This document shows positions 46,084 to 56,460 of a DNA stretch of 64,000 bases, piece by piece. The translations under genes and the position numbers were made by a program. Within the stretch, counting starts at the first letter, position 1, and each line of letters begins with the position of its first letter. A model generated the notes under the pieces. The model saw nothing but the letters and a program-made list of their open reading frames with translations, did no database searches and was not told the origin of the DNA. Origin of the DNA: Cycas panzhihuaensis (taxonomy: Eukaryota; Cycadophyta); NCBI GenBank assembly GCA_023213395.1, contig CM041465.1, positions 29,953,741 to 30,017,740 on the forward strand, read 5' to 3'.

Positions 46084-46947
46084 TGTTGGGACATATTGTG
46101 ACACATAGGCCTTGAGGAAGACGGAATACAGGCTTGTATTGACCAAAGGAATGCAAGTACGGACTGTACAGAGGTACGCATAGTGGAAAAAGGTGAAAAA
46201 TATGTAATCTGGGTACGTATGATAGATGCGCATCAGATGCATACACCGATACGCATCTTTTCGAATGCATGCATAAAGAAGGTACAAATGGATGATATGA
46301 CCCAAGGCACCCGTAAATGATGACGCCACCTAAGGGACATAAGTACGGATGTACGGATTAGAAAAGACACCATTAAGGAGACTTAATCAAGTGTTAAAGT
46401 GAAAGGGTACCTTGGTGACAAAAAGGTATGGTTATGACTTTGGGTCATAACCTTTCATCCAAAAGGCATCAAAGGGACATATTTAATGGTGCTTTGAGGA
46501 CCATTCTAGTGTGAGAGCCGAGTTATTCATTCCTATGTCATGTGCTCGAGGGTGAGAACCGGATATCACAGGTACGCAAGGGTGCAGCAGACAGTACGCA
46601 TGGCAGCCGATTGGAGCATCACTGTATGATAAGTACCATCTGGGTACGCATTGTAACAGAAAGATTGTATGCTGCTGGAATGCTCAGGAATGCATTCCAG
46701 CCTCTGTGTAAATGAACTGTTGAATTAATAAAAGGAAGAGTTACGTGGAAATTGATGTATGCTTAATATTGTGATGATGATTTGCTGAAGTATGTATTGA
46801 TTTCTGTACTGCTGTGTACCATTCTGTGAATTATATGGAATGTATGTGAATAACCATGTTGACAGTATCCTGAAACTAGACTATAGCGTTGTGTAACCTT
46901 AACAAGTGCATTGATTCCACGAAGGGTGTGGAATCTCTAAGTCAACA
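46084..46947 (+). repeat. Gypsy-D 3' LTR
   Basis: This 864-bp LTR starts TGTTGGGACA and ends GTCAACA, followed by the target duplication AGCAT. It lacks the TRIM, so it shows the pre-insertion sequence. Confidence 0.95.
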
Positions 46948-46952
46948 AGCAT

Positions 46953-47007
46953 GTTGTAAACATCTTCTTCCTCTCCTTCTAGAGTAGAACCATGCTCTGA
47001 TACCAAA
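46953..47007 (-). other. Gypsy-A gag start and primer binding site
   Basis: On the minus strand TGGTATCAGAGC (47005-46994) is a perfect initiator-Met primer site two bases after the LTR. An acidic gag N-terminus (GSTLEGEEEDVYNML) follows and is cut by Gypsy-D. Confidence 0.85.
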
Positions 47008-47561
47008 TGATGGAGTGGTTATCTCTCCAACAACAAAAGCATGCAAGTAGAATAATATCTCTTAAAAAAAAAGAACCAAAAAACCTCATCACAAGAATAC
47101 TTCTTTTGCAAATTTCTAATTTTCCATTCCAAAAACTAAAAAATATAATATTTTTGCAATGCATAAGTATATAAATTTGTGGCTTTTGGCCATTCAAAAA
47201 CCCTAATTACCATCCCCTAAAATTAAGAAACTAACTTGGAGTGAAAAAACCCCCAAATCTAAAATTTTCTATTTTTAGTCAAGTTTTTGTAAGTATTCCA
47301 AATTGCACAAAATATGCCCCATGGGTAGCTAAACATGTCATGGGCTCCATGGTAACAATAGTAAAATAAAGCTAGCCTCCCAACTAAGAATTTTAATGCC
47401 TATAAAGTGTTACAAAAGTATGAGATAATTTTAAAATGCCATTTTGGACCCTTAAATGTTCTTTTCTAGGCTTGAAAATTGCATGAAAACAGTCATAATC
47501 AGCATTACGGATTATGCCACAACATGTACTTTTCAAAGAGCTACAATTTGGGAAAAAAAAG
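47008..47561 (-). repeat. Gypsy-A 5' LTR, truncated
   Basis: It is homologous to 12672-13230 over its length, but the outer end (about 90 bp) is missing. The break is at a (TG)n tract, and no partner of the ATAGG flanking 12672 is found. The intervening ORF (46979-47197) is not coding. Confidence 0.8.
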
Positions 47562-47612
47562 GTGAGTGTGTGTGTGTGTGTGTGTGTTGCGGGGGGGCGG
47601 GAGGCGCGCTCA
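47562..47612. repeat. (TG)n microsatellite and GC-rich tract
   Basis: About 11 TG units (47565-47587) are followed by TTGCGGGGGGGCGGGAGGCGCGC, which is unusually GC-rich for this window. It sits at the broken end of the Gypsy-A LTR. Confidence 0.85.
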
Positions 47613-48049
47613 AATGAAGGGATAACAAATTTGCTATCCTCTCAACTAGGATCATTAATCACAGAAAATTAAACATTCAAAAGCATACATGCATAATCAT
47701 AAACATAAGAAAATGGAGGGGTAGAAATTAAGTTCAAACCCCAAAAATAATCACTTTATTAACAATTCACAAATCTCATTGTGTGTGTGATGGTACAATG
47801 CTCATGCTTAAGTATACAAGACGATGGCCTGGATTAATTTGATCCAAGGGTCTAGATCGGTGCGGTAGTTGGAGCTAACTACTTGCTAAAAATGGCAACA
47901 TGAGGGTGAAGGGGTCATTGTGAATTACACATGACCTAGCAACAACATTAATTTACATTTGCACTTTATAACATTAAGTTAATAAAGTGACTCACTTTAC
48001 ATTACAATGAGAAGTACAATGAAATAATTAATAGTCATTAATTCTGACA
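47613..48049 (-). repeat. Copia-4 3' LTR (outer end unclear)
   Basis: On the minus strand it starts TGTCAGAATT at 48049 right after the polypurine tract. The far edge, near the GC-rich tract, is a guess since no second LTR is available. No ORFs of note lie within it. Confidence 0.6.
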
Positions 48050-48056
48050 CCCTCCC

Positions 48057-49950
48057 TTAATGATGACTTTATTAATTTGAATACCAAGGTCATGCCAAAA
48101 CCGTTTGAATTTGTCTTTGCCAAGTGCTTCTGTGAAGATATCAACAACGTGCTTGTCGATTGGCTTGAACACAATATCAATCTAACTATCTTGTACATGT
48201 TCTCTAACAAAACAATGGCATACCTCGATACGCTTCATTCATGCATGGAACACTAGATTCATTGTTAGCTTTAGGACACTTTGATTGTCACAGAAGAGTA
48301 CGGTAGCCTATGTCTATTCGAGACCAAGCTCAGAAAGAATCTTTCTAAGCCAAATAACTTTAGTGGTTGCACTGATAGCAACTTTATATTCTGCTTCCAT
48401 GGATGACAAGGTAACATTGGGTTGCTTTTTGCAATTCCAAGAAACAACTACAAAGCCCAAGTTAAAATAGTAGCCTAAGGTTTATTGTTTGCTATCTTGG
48501 CAACTAGCCTAATCTACATCTGTAAAACCTACCAATGAAGGATTGTCCACTTGACAGTAATCAATACAAAACTGCAACGACCCGCAAAGATATCTGAGAA
48601 TCCGCTTGGTTGCATTCCAATGTGAGAATTTGACTTGTGTCATATACCTAGAACAAATCCCAACTACATAAGAGATGTTTAGGCAAGTATGAGTCAAGTA
48701 GATCAAACTCCCCACAAGTTGTCTATACAAAGTGGGATCGACAACTTTGCCATGCTCGTCATTATCCAACTTGAGTCTAGTCTCCATCAAGGTAGATGAA
48801 GGGTTGCAATCGTTCATTCTGAATTTTTGCAATATCTCCCTTGCATATTTGGCCTGAGAAAGGAAGATATGACCTGGTTATTATCAAACCTCCATACCAA
48901 GAAAATAGTATAGCAGTCCAAAGTTAGTCATCTCGAAACTGCTATTAAGTTCCCTATGGAAATATGAAATCCACTATGTGTTGTTGCTAGTAATCAACAA
49001 ATCATCAACATAAAGTACGACAAGTGTGATCAAATTGTCTCGAATTTTGATGTACAAATTAGGATCCGAGGATGAGCGAATAAGTCCATGCTTCTGAAAG
49101 TAGTCATGAATTTTTGCATACCATACACGAGGTAATTGTTTAAGGCCATACAGAGCCTCCTTGAGTCTGCAGACTAAGTGTTCTTTGCCACAAACAACAT
49201 AGCTTGGAGGTTGCTTAAGATAAACTTCTTCCTATAAATTGTCATTTAGAAAGGTGCTTTTGATGTCCATCTAAAATACTGGTCAATGAAACTAAGTTGC
49301 AAGTGTCAAAACAAGTCGAACAGTGGTCATGTTGGCAATAGGGGTAAATGTCTCATCATAATCAATGCTCTCAATTTGTTTGAAACCTTTAGCTACCAAA
49401 CGAGCTTTGTGCCACTAAACAAAACCATCTACTTGAAATTTGGTTTTGTAGATCCAACGACAATCGATGGGTTTCTTTCCTTTGGGCAACTCAACAAGCT
49501 CCCATATGTCATTATGAAGAATGGAATCCATTTCATCATTCATAGCAGCTTTCCGCCTTTGGTCTGCAACTACCTCCTCAAAAGTGGATGGCTCGAGAGC
49601 AAATAAAACTTATGCCATTAAGGGAAAGTTTGTAGAATGCTTGTATTTGGATTGACGCTTTGGTTCAACAGGAGGCAATGAAGGAGCTAAAGCAATAGTC
49701 TGCAAGTACCATTTGAGTAGCTCTACACGAAAATCATCTGGAGAAACTATGGAGGTAGAAGTAGAGGTACTGGGAACAAACGAAGGATCAAGAGAACAAG
49801 AGGTTAATGGGGTTGATCCATCAACAATAACTGAACAAGCATCCATTAAGCCTAAAGGAGGTACATCAGCTAGTGCAAAATCCTCTTGATCAATATGAAA
49901 GAAGATGCTCAGTTGATTTAAATCCTAATTCACTTCTAAAAAGATGGCAT
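48057..49950 (-). pseudogene. Copia-4 RT and RNase H
   Basis: RT reads [20 protein letters not shown] near 49400-49340 and EEVYLKQPPSYVVCGKEHLV near 49220. The catalytic YVDD is at 49012-49001 and intact. The open block 48832-48509 holds DPTLYRQLVGSLIYLTHTCL. RNase H follows to 48057. The Ser/Thr/Pro-rich linker is open at 49846-49610. Many stops. Confidence 0.85.
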
Positions 49951-51384
49951 CCCAAGAGGTATGCATTTCTTGTGTAGCAGGATCATAAAGTTTATAAGCT
50001 TTGCAATCGAGCATATAGCTAATGAAAATACATTTCCTGCTTTAATCATTCAGCTTCCTTCATTGTTGTTTTGAAATATGCATATATGCAATACATCCAA
50101 AAGTATGCAAATGTGAGATTGTAGGCTTTTGGCCAAACCAAGCCTCTTCGAGTGTGATACTCAACACTGCTTTTGTTGAACTATAGTTGGTGAGATAAGT
50201 AGCAGTATTAACTGCTTTGGCCCAAAATTGAAGTCCCAAATTTTTTGCGACAAGCATAGCCTTGCCTTTACTCACCAAGGTCCAGTTCATTCTCTCAGCA
50301 ACACCACTTTGTTGAGGAGTGTATAGGGCAAAAAACTGTTGCTTAATGCCATTCTCTTTGCAAAATTGTCTATATTCATTCAATTTGTATTCACCTCCAT
50401 AATCACATCAAAGAATTTTAAGTGGCATGTTTGCTTTTCTTTCAACTTCATTTTTTAATTCCTTGAATTTCTCAAAGTCTTCAAATTTTAACTTCAACAA
50501 ATAAATCCATACTTTTCAATAAAAGTCATCAATAAATGTGATAAAATATTTCCAACCACTAAATGAGTCTTGTGACATAGGTCCACAAATGTTAGAGTGG
50601 ACAAGGCGAAGTGGTTGTTGAGCATGCCAAACTTTGCCATCGAAGTTAAATGATGCTCTGTGATGCTTTCCCATTATGCAGGCTTCACATAAACACTTTG
50701 TCTATTTGATTTTGGGCAACCCATGCACCATATTCAGCCTAAGCAGTAGATGGTGGTTGTTCATGTTCAAGTGACCAAGATGTTGATGCCATAATTAGTC
50801 CTTAGATAGAGTTTGAGAAGCAAATGCATTGGAAAGAGGTTGTTTTTCATTTTCATTATCGGAAGCAACATTAATTTCTATGCCTACATATGCATGTAGA
50901 AGTGGTACAATAGATGTCACACCAAGCTTGTAAAGGCCTTGATCTTCATATTCAACGGCAATAACTTTGCCATCTAGATCATTGATTAAGCATTTTCCAA
51001 GATGGTTGCATAGGACATCATACTTCTTCTTGTTAATTTGACTGACGAGCAACAAATTCTTTGTCATCCCAAGTACATAAAACACATTGTTCAGATGATG
51101 TTGAATATCTGAGTTTCGCAATGAAATGGCAGCATTGCCAATCTTAGCAATCTCATATACAACATTGTCACCGAAAGTAACTGATTGATTCTGAACAGGG
51201 TGTGTATTGGTGGGTAGGTTTTCAGAACCTATCATATGGCAAGAAGCGTCATAATCAATAAACCATCAAGTTTCTCTAATGTTGAGCTATAGAAACAACA
51301 TAAAACAAGTTTTGAGTATTCGTCATGTGGCCTCCTTAATCTTGAATTTGTTGTTGGTTGCAATTCTGGTTCCAATTAATAAAA
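49951..51384 (-). pseudogene. Copia-4 protease and integrase
   Basis: The protease region starts with a Gln/Asn linker (NWNQNCNQQQ, about 51380-51350) and WFIDYDASCHMIGS, in which the usual Asp-Ser-Gly has become Asp-Tyr-Asp. The block 51235-50795 is open (VTFGDNVVYEIAKIGNAAIS). Integrase has the third acidic residue in QQSGVAERMNWTL (near 50310-50270) and ends FGCIAYMHISKQQ near 50060. Confidence 0.8.
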
Positions 51385-51446
51385 TGTACACACTTAAAAT
51401 ATAACAAAAACAAAATGAACCAGACTAAAACTTATATATTTCTATT
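51385..51446 (-). repeat. LTR fragment split by Copia-5 (far part)
   Basis: On the minus strand this ends GTGTGTACA at 51385. Joined to 59253-59514 across Copia-5 it gives a roughly 320-bp LTR-like block of the form TGTTGG...GTACA. It abuts truncated Copia-4. Confidence 0.45.
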
Positions 51447-51451
51447 CATGT

Positions 51452-51818
51452 TGTGACGATGTTAATGTCACATGCTCATTTCATGAAGTTAGAATTAGAC
51501 AAAGTCACTTTTATGTTTATAACTTTAGGATAAGGTGACTATGCCTAAGTCACTTAAGTGAAATAACATAAAGTTCATTTCATTGTAATTTCATGTAATC
51601 TCATTTGAATGTTATTGGGAGGGAAAACTCAAATTCCAAACCCTAATGAGCATCCTCATTATATAAGCTGAAATTACATGGAGAGTGAAGATATTCTACA
51701 CTTCTCCTCTTTGAGCTCAAGCTATTAGCATTCTCTTGTTGAGTACATTGTGCTTGTCTCCACTATTTGCCATTGTGTAGTGTTAGTGCACTAGATCCCT
51801 AGATCCATTCCCTCAACA
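51452..51818 (+). repeat. Copia-5 5' LTR
   Basis: It runs from TGTGACGATG to CCCTCAACA. A TATA-like TATATAAG is at 51660-51667. The match is 58887-59252. Confidence 0.95.
51660..51667 (+). promoter_or_regulatory. TATA box of the Copia-5 LTR
   Basis: TATATAAG in the middle of the LTR is conserved in the 3' LTR (CATTATATAAGC near 59093-59103). It likely sets transcription start. Confidence 0.55.
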
Positions 51819-51820
51819 AG

Positions 51821-51833
51821 TGGTATCAGAGCC
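51821..51833 (+). other. Copia-5 primer binding site
   Basis: TGGTATCAGAGCC is a perfect 13-base initiator-Met-tRNA complement, two bases after the LTR. Confidence 0.95.
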
Positions 51834-53909
51834 ATTGGGTGGATCCTAGTGCCACACTCACTTGCAAGGAGATTGCAAGCTATGTTCTCCTCTTTTTCAC
51901 CATTCATATGAAGTGAAGAGTTGAGATTTTTTTTTAAATCCATTTCTTAAAGCTCTTTTTATAGCAGACTTTTAGTACAAAATTATATGTTGTTGTACTA
52001 TTTTATTTCGCAGATAAGATGAAGGAGTGTGGTCGCTTAAAAGCAACCTATTTGCAGGCTGAAGGAGCACAGGAATTGCTCATTGATAACAATTTTCAGC
52101 CATCTTTTGAGCCCCAACTGCATTTTGGCCTATTTTTGGCCATTTTTTTGCAGTAAAAGTCAGATTTCAAGGTTGCAGAAGAAGAAATCAGTGACTCTCA
52201 CTGATTAGAGGCAGATTTTAAAGTATAAAATCAAACCGTACGAACTGTACGGATTTCCGTACAACAGTATGGCCAAAAAAGCAAAGTGCCCAGAATTGCA
52301 CAAAATTTCACCAGTAGGTGCGTCTTGGCCTCCTAAGCACTTTTGTCTACTGGAGCGACGCGAGATTTTGAGCTTAAAGGGGTCAAACAGCCTGTTTTTG
52401 CAGTCATTCTCCAAATTTAAAAATCTCAGATCTAGAAAAATCTGAGAAGTTTTTTCCTGCTGTAATACATGTTTTTGGATCTTCTCATCCCGATCTATCA
52501 TTTGGGATAGGTCTCACATGAATCCGACACTCCGTTGAAAAGTTATGACAATTTTTAGGTTTTCTAGTACATTTTGGCCACGAGTTAAAATTGGCTTTTT
52601 TGCCTATTTTTGATAAGATTTTTCAAAAATTTTTGTATATTTGTAAAGTGCAGGTGAAGGCCAGCAAATCTGGAAATTTAATTTTTTCAAAAATTTTTGA
52701 AATTTGTGCCATATAGCGGTACAATCAACGGTATAGTCTGCCCAACAACAGACTTAGTTTGCTGAAAATTTGGTTTTTCAGAGTACATTGTCTTTCTCAA
52801 ATTTTTAGTTTTTTTTTTCCCCTTCTTTAAAAAAAAATTAAAAAAATTATTGTATGTAAAAGGGGTTTTTTAAAGACATTTATAGCCTTTGTGGCTTTGA
52901 GAGGCCTATTTTGGCCCTTTGTAAAAAGAACAAGGTACTTAAATCCTTTGTAAAGCCAATCATCTGGATCAGAGCAATATCCGATGATTTGGCTCATCAT
53001 GTGTATGATTTTAATGGTTGCATGCACTTGGAGACTTCATTGAGTGCCACTTGGGCACATAGAGTGCCATTTGGGCACTAGGTGGACACGTCATCACTAC
53101 ACTTGGACACGGCAACAACACTTAAGTGGAGCATTTACATTCATTTACATTCGCCATTATTTTTACATGACATTCGAGAACAAGAGCACTTTCCTTAAAA
53201 TCAACTCATCTCGACGACTTTATACCGCCATTTCTTGACTTGTGCGCATACTCGCCTTGGTTGAAATAGACCAAGGTTGGCCGAAGTCCAGACCCTAAGG
53301 GAGGTGTGAGTTTCATACTGGGTCTGGTCATAACCAGTATAGTGGTGGAGGGACAGGTTAGCCATACCTACAACCTCCAATCAGGGATTATCCTGATAAC
53401 CATCTGGGAAAACTGAAAACCCTTAATCAAGATAATTAATTTAGCTAGGCCAATAGCCGTCATAGCCGTGGGACATGTACGTACTTCTCTTCGGAGAGTA
53501 TATCACTGCTCATTGGTGAACTGGGTGAGGACCGGCAGTACCTGGGCTCCACGTTTACTTGGATTTCATCACCAAGGAACAATACAGGTATCGCGGGTGA
53601 AGGCCATTAATTACGTATACTAGAAGCCCCATTAGAGGTTTGGGTTTGTTATACATCCTACATCACTTTGGTTATCAGTTGTGTGCACCCACGTGCCAGC
53701 TTCTATATAGGCCTTCTCACTTATCTTGATTAGATCACTTACATCACATACTTATTTGTGATCTCTTTGCTTCCACATCTTACATTGCATTACTTCATTA
53801 TTCCTCGCCGGTAGACCTGTCACAAGTGTCAGTGACTCCACCTTCTTCTACTTAGTGCATTTTCCTACACATTCATATACATCACTCTTATTCATCTTTT
53901 CACACCACC
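51834..53909 (+). other. Copia-5 leader with hairpins
   Basis: There is no sustained frame in 2.1 kb. Around 53288-53340 two overlapping stems compete: CCAGACCC (53288-53295) with GGGTCTGG (53320-53327), and ATACTGG (53315-53321) with CCAGTAT (53334-53340). A C(UUCG)G-capped hairpin, TCTC-TTCG-GAGA, lies at 53486-53497. Such structures are expected of packaging or translation elements, but that role is inference. Confidence 0.55.
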
Positions 53910-55045
53910 ATGTCGACCAACTTCAAGCAGAATGTGAACTGTATGCTAAAAGGGAAGGAGAATTGGGATCTATGGTTCACGGTAGTTAAGAATGCAGCCA
54001 AGTATGAGGGACTCTGGCTGGACCACTTGGAGCAAACCCCGATAGTACCTGCGACCGACACCACACCGCAGAGTGGTGGCACACCTCTAGCTCCTCCTGC
54101 TCATAATCCGCAACGGCAACAGTGGATCATTGAAGACCAGAAGATCGTGAGCCGATCCCGCTAGTTACTGATTACTCCTTGCACAACTCGATCGATGACA
54201 CGCAGCAGACATCGCCTTCAAGGTCCTCAAGTCCTCAAAAGAAACTTTGATACTCGATCGACTTGGAGTTTGTTCATATGGTATTGAAGATGAACAAGAT
54301 GCGAATGCGTAAAGGGCGAGCACATGAAACCATCAATGCTCTTCACCCCATTAAATGTGCCATTGAAAGGGATTTTAAGACCCAATGCATAACTTGGGCC
54401 TTCCTAATTCAATCCGACCTGCATGTTCCCGATTATAAGAACTCGCTAGGAAATCTTCAAATATCCGGCACATCAAGACCCTCAACTTCGAAGCATTAGC
54501 TAAGAAGTTTATTGAACATGACAAGACCTTCACTACTAGCTTCCCACTTTCAGATTCAACTCCTAGTGTAGCCTTTGAAGCTGACATGGACGAGGAAGTA
54601 TACTACACCAAACAGCAAGGTCAATCTTCACGCGGAGGAAGAAGAGGTCGTGGAAGAAGCAGGGGAAAGCAACAGGGATAGCAGCAAAGGCAAGAACAAG
54701 GTCAGCAGCAAAACAGTAGCCAAAAGACTATCAATCAGACACAGCCAAACAACAATGCTCCCACGTGTCAAAGGTGTAACAGGAAAGGACACCTTGCAAA
54801 AGATTGCCGCATTGACTACAACAGATTGCCTCGTCATCAACAACATCAACATCAAGCCCACAATGTTGATGAGAGTCATGATGACTTATTTGCAGGAGCA
54901 AATCTCATTGAGGCACGTATTCAATAAAGCAGGGAAGCATCCACTTCATCTATTGCTTCTAGACCTAAGAGGTACATCGAGGCACACTGTGGCACAACCA
55001 TTTGTCAGCTTGATTCGCCACTACCTCGACCACTTGGATAGGTAA
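53910..55045 (+). pseudogene. Copia-5 gag
   Basis: ATG 53910 begins MSTNFKQNVNCMLKGKENWD with the conserved LKGKENWDLW. The frame breaks near 54160; later blocks (54263-54499, 54575-) carry the rest. The zinc knuckle CQRCNRKGHLAKDC is intact near 54766-54807, in a different frame. A Gly/Arg/Ser-rich patch precedes it. Confidence 0.8.
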
Positions 55046-55049
55046 ATGC

Positions 55050-56460
55050 TGCATCAACATCATCATCAGACTGGGTTATGGACACAGGAGCTACCCAGCA
55101 TATGACTTGTCACCGGGACTTCTTCGTGATTTTGATTCAGAGGTCACCGAGTAGTACACATGGCCGATAAGTCGACACAACTGCTCAAGGCATGGGCTCT
55201 ATATGCCTCAAGATCCTGTGCCCCGCCTAATTTTACTTTAAAAGATGTCTTGTATATTCCCCATCTCAAACAAAACCTTCTGTCGTTATCCACACTTGTC
55301 TCTCGTGGATTCGACCTGAGTGTCACAGCTAATGATCAAGTTCTTAGTGGTATTCACCCGCCTTCATGTTCTGTGGTAATGACTGGGAAACTTGAAGGTA
55401 AGCTATTTAGACTGACTGGAACCACATTGTCTTATTCCCCATACCAAGTTGTTGCCTCCATCTGTGTCGTGGAAGAACTTGCATATAATGTCACATTGAC
55501 TCATTCGAAGCTGTCCCTAGAAGCTCTTTGGCATGCTCGCATGGGGCACGTCAAACTTGATCGGCTTAAGGAAATCTCTCATTCTACTCCAGGTTTGCCC
55601 AGATTTTCCTCTAAGCCATTCAAATGTGAAGCTTGCATTATTGCCAAATCCCACGCATGTACCATTTCCCGAGTCAATGGAAAGCCAGTCAACCTCTTCA
55701 ATTAGTACACTCAGACATCTGTGGGCCTATGCCTATCCCTTCTCTCACAGGGAAGGTACTATATTACATTTATTGATGACTTCACTCGAAAGGTATGGGT
55801 GACCTTTCTCAAATCAAAAGATGAAGCATTCACAGTATTCAAGGCATTCAAGGCTCTCACAGAGAAGGAATCTGGATATCAACTGAAGTGTCTCAGGACT
55901 GACCATGGTGGCAAATACACTTCAAATGAATTCGAAGACTTCTTGTGTCAGCAGGGGATCAAGCATCAAACAACTATTGCAGTACCCTCGGTAGAATGGA
56001 GTTGCTGAAAGGGCTAATAGAACCATAATGAATATGGCACGGGCTATGCTTGTCTTTAAGAATGTGCCTGCATATCTTTGGGCCGAAGCTATTTATACTA
56101 CACCATCGCATGAACAACATAAGTCCATCAAAGCTCGCCCGTCTCCAAATGAACGATGGACTGGACGGACCCCTACCGTCCATCACTTCAAAATTTTTGG
56201 CTCTACTTGTTATGCTCACATTCTTGATCAGCATAGAAATAAGCTCCAACCGCGAGCTTTAAAGGGCATCTTTGTTGGGTACCCCATGAACAAGAAAGGG
56301 TACAAGGTCTTCATTCCAACATCATTATCACTAGAGATGTGGTGTTTGCGGAGACAGAGGATCAACTACTTCAACTTGATTCTAAAGCACCATCTCATAG
56401 ATACAACGATGTCTAGGAATATGATGTACAGATTCCAACATTTGGGGGGGGGAGACACTA
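55050..56460 (+). pseudogene. Copia-5 protease and integrase
   Basis: Protease reads SDWVMDTGATQHMTC near 55065-55109. The pre-integrase block is 55160-55705 (LWHARMGHVKLDRL, CEACIIAKSH). Integrase has LVHSDICGPM (first Asp), RTDHGGKYTS (second Asp, with His for the usual Asn) and, after a frameshift, NGVAERANRT (Glu). The end is at FGSTCYAHILDQHRNK and KGIFVGYPMNKKGYKVF. Confidence 0.85.

Larger units (their letters stand above)
40752..46947 (+). mobile_element. Gypsy-D: pol-deleted relative of Gypsy-C with a nested TRIM
   Basis: LTRs are at 40752-41949 (including the TRIM) and 46084-46947; the target duplication AGCAT is at 40747-40751 and 46948-46952. It keeps the tRNA-Glu primer site, gag and protease. 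The second gag-like segment is cut to a stub joined to the end of integrase. RT, RNase H, the integrase core and nearly all of the 3' ORF are missing. It could move only with proteins from a relative. Confidence 0.95.
12672..47561 (-). mobile_element. Gypsy-A: minus-strand chromovirus split by nested elements
   Basis: The two LTRs (12672-13318 and 47008-47561) are homologous by eye over more than 500 bp. The internal pieces read, in minus-strand order, primer site 47005-46994, gag, protease, RT, RNase H, integrase, chromodomain. The order RT before integrase marks Ty3/gypsy and the C-terminal chromodomain marks a chromovirus. Gypsy-D interrupts gag at 40747-46952 and Gypsy-B interrupts RNase H at 15225-38048, each with a 5-bp target duplication. 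Once these are removed the element is about 5.9 kb, a usual size. Many stops show it is old. Confidence 0.85.
47613..51384 (-). mobile_element. Copia-4: 5'-truncated Ty1/copia element
   Basis: The minus-strand order from 51384 is end of gag linker, protease, integrase, RT, RNase H, polypurine tract TTAAGGGAGGG, LTR. Gag and the 5' LTR are missing. The RNase H end KFKRFWHDLGIQINKVIIKG is typical. Confidence 0.85.
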
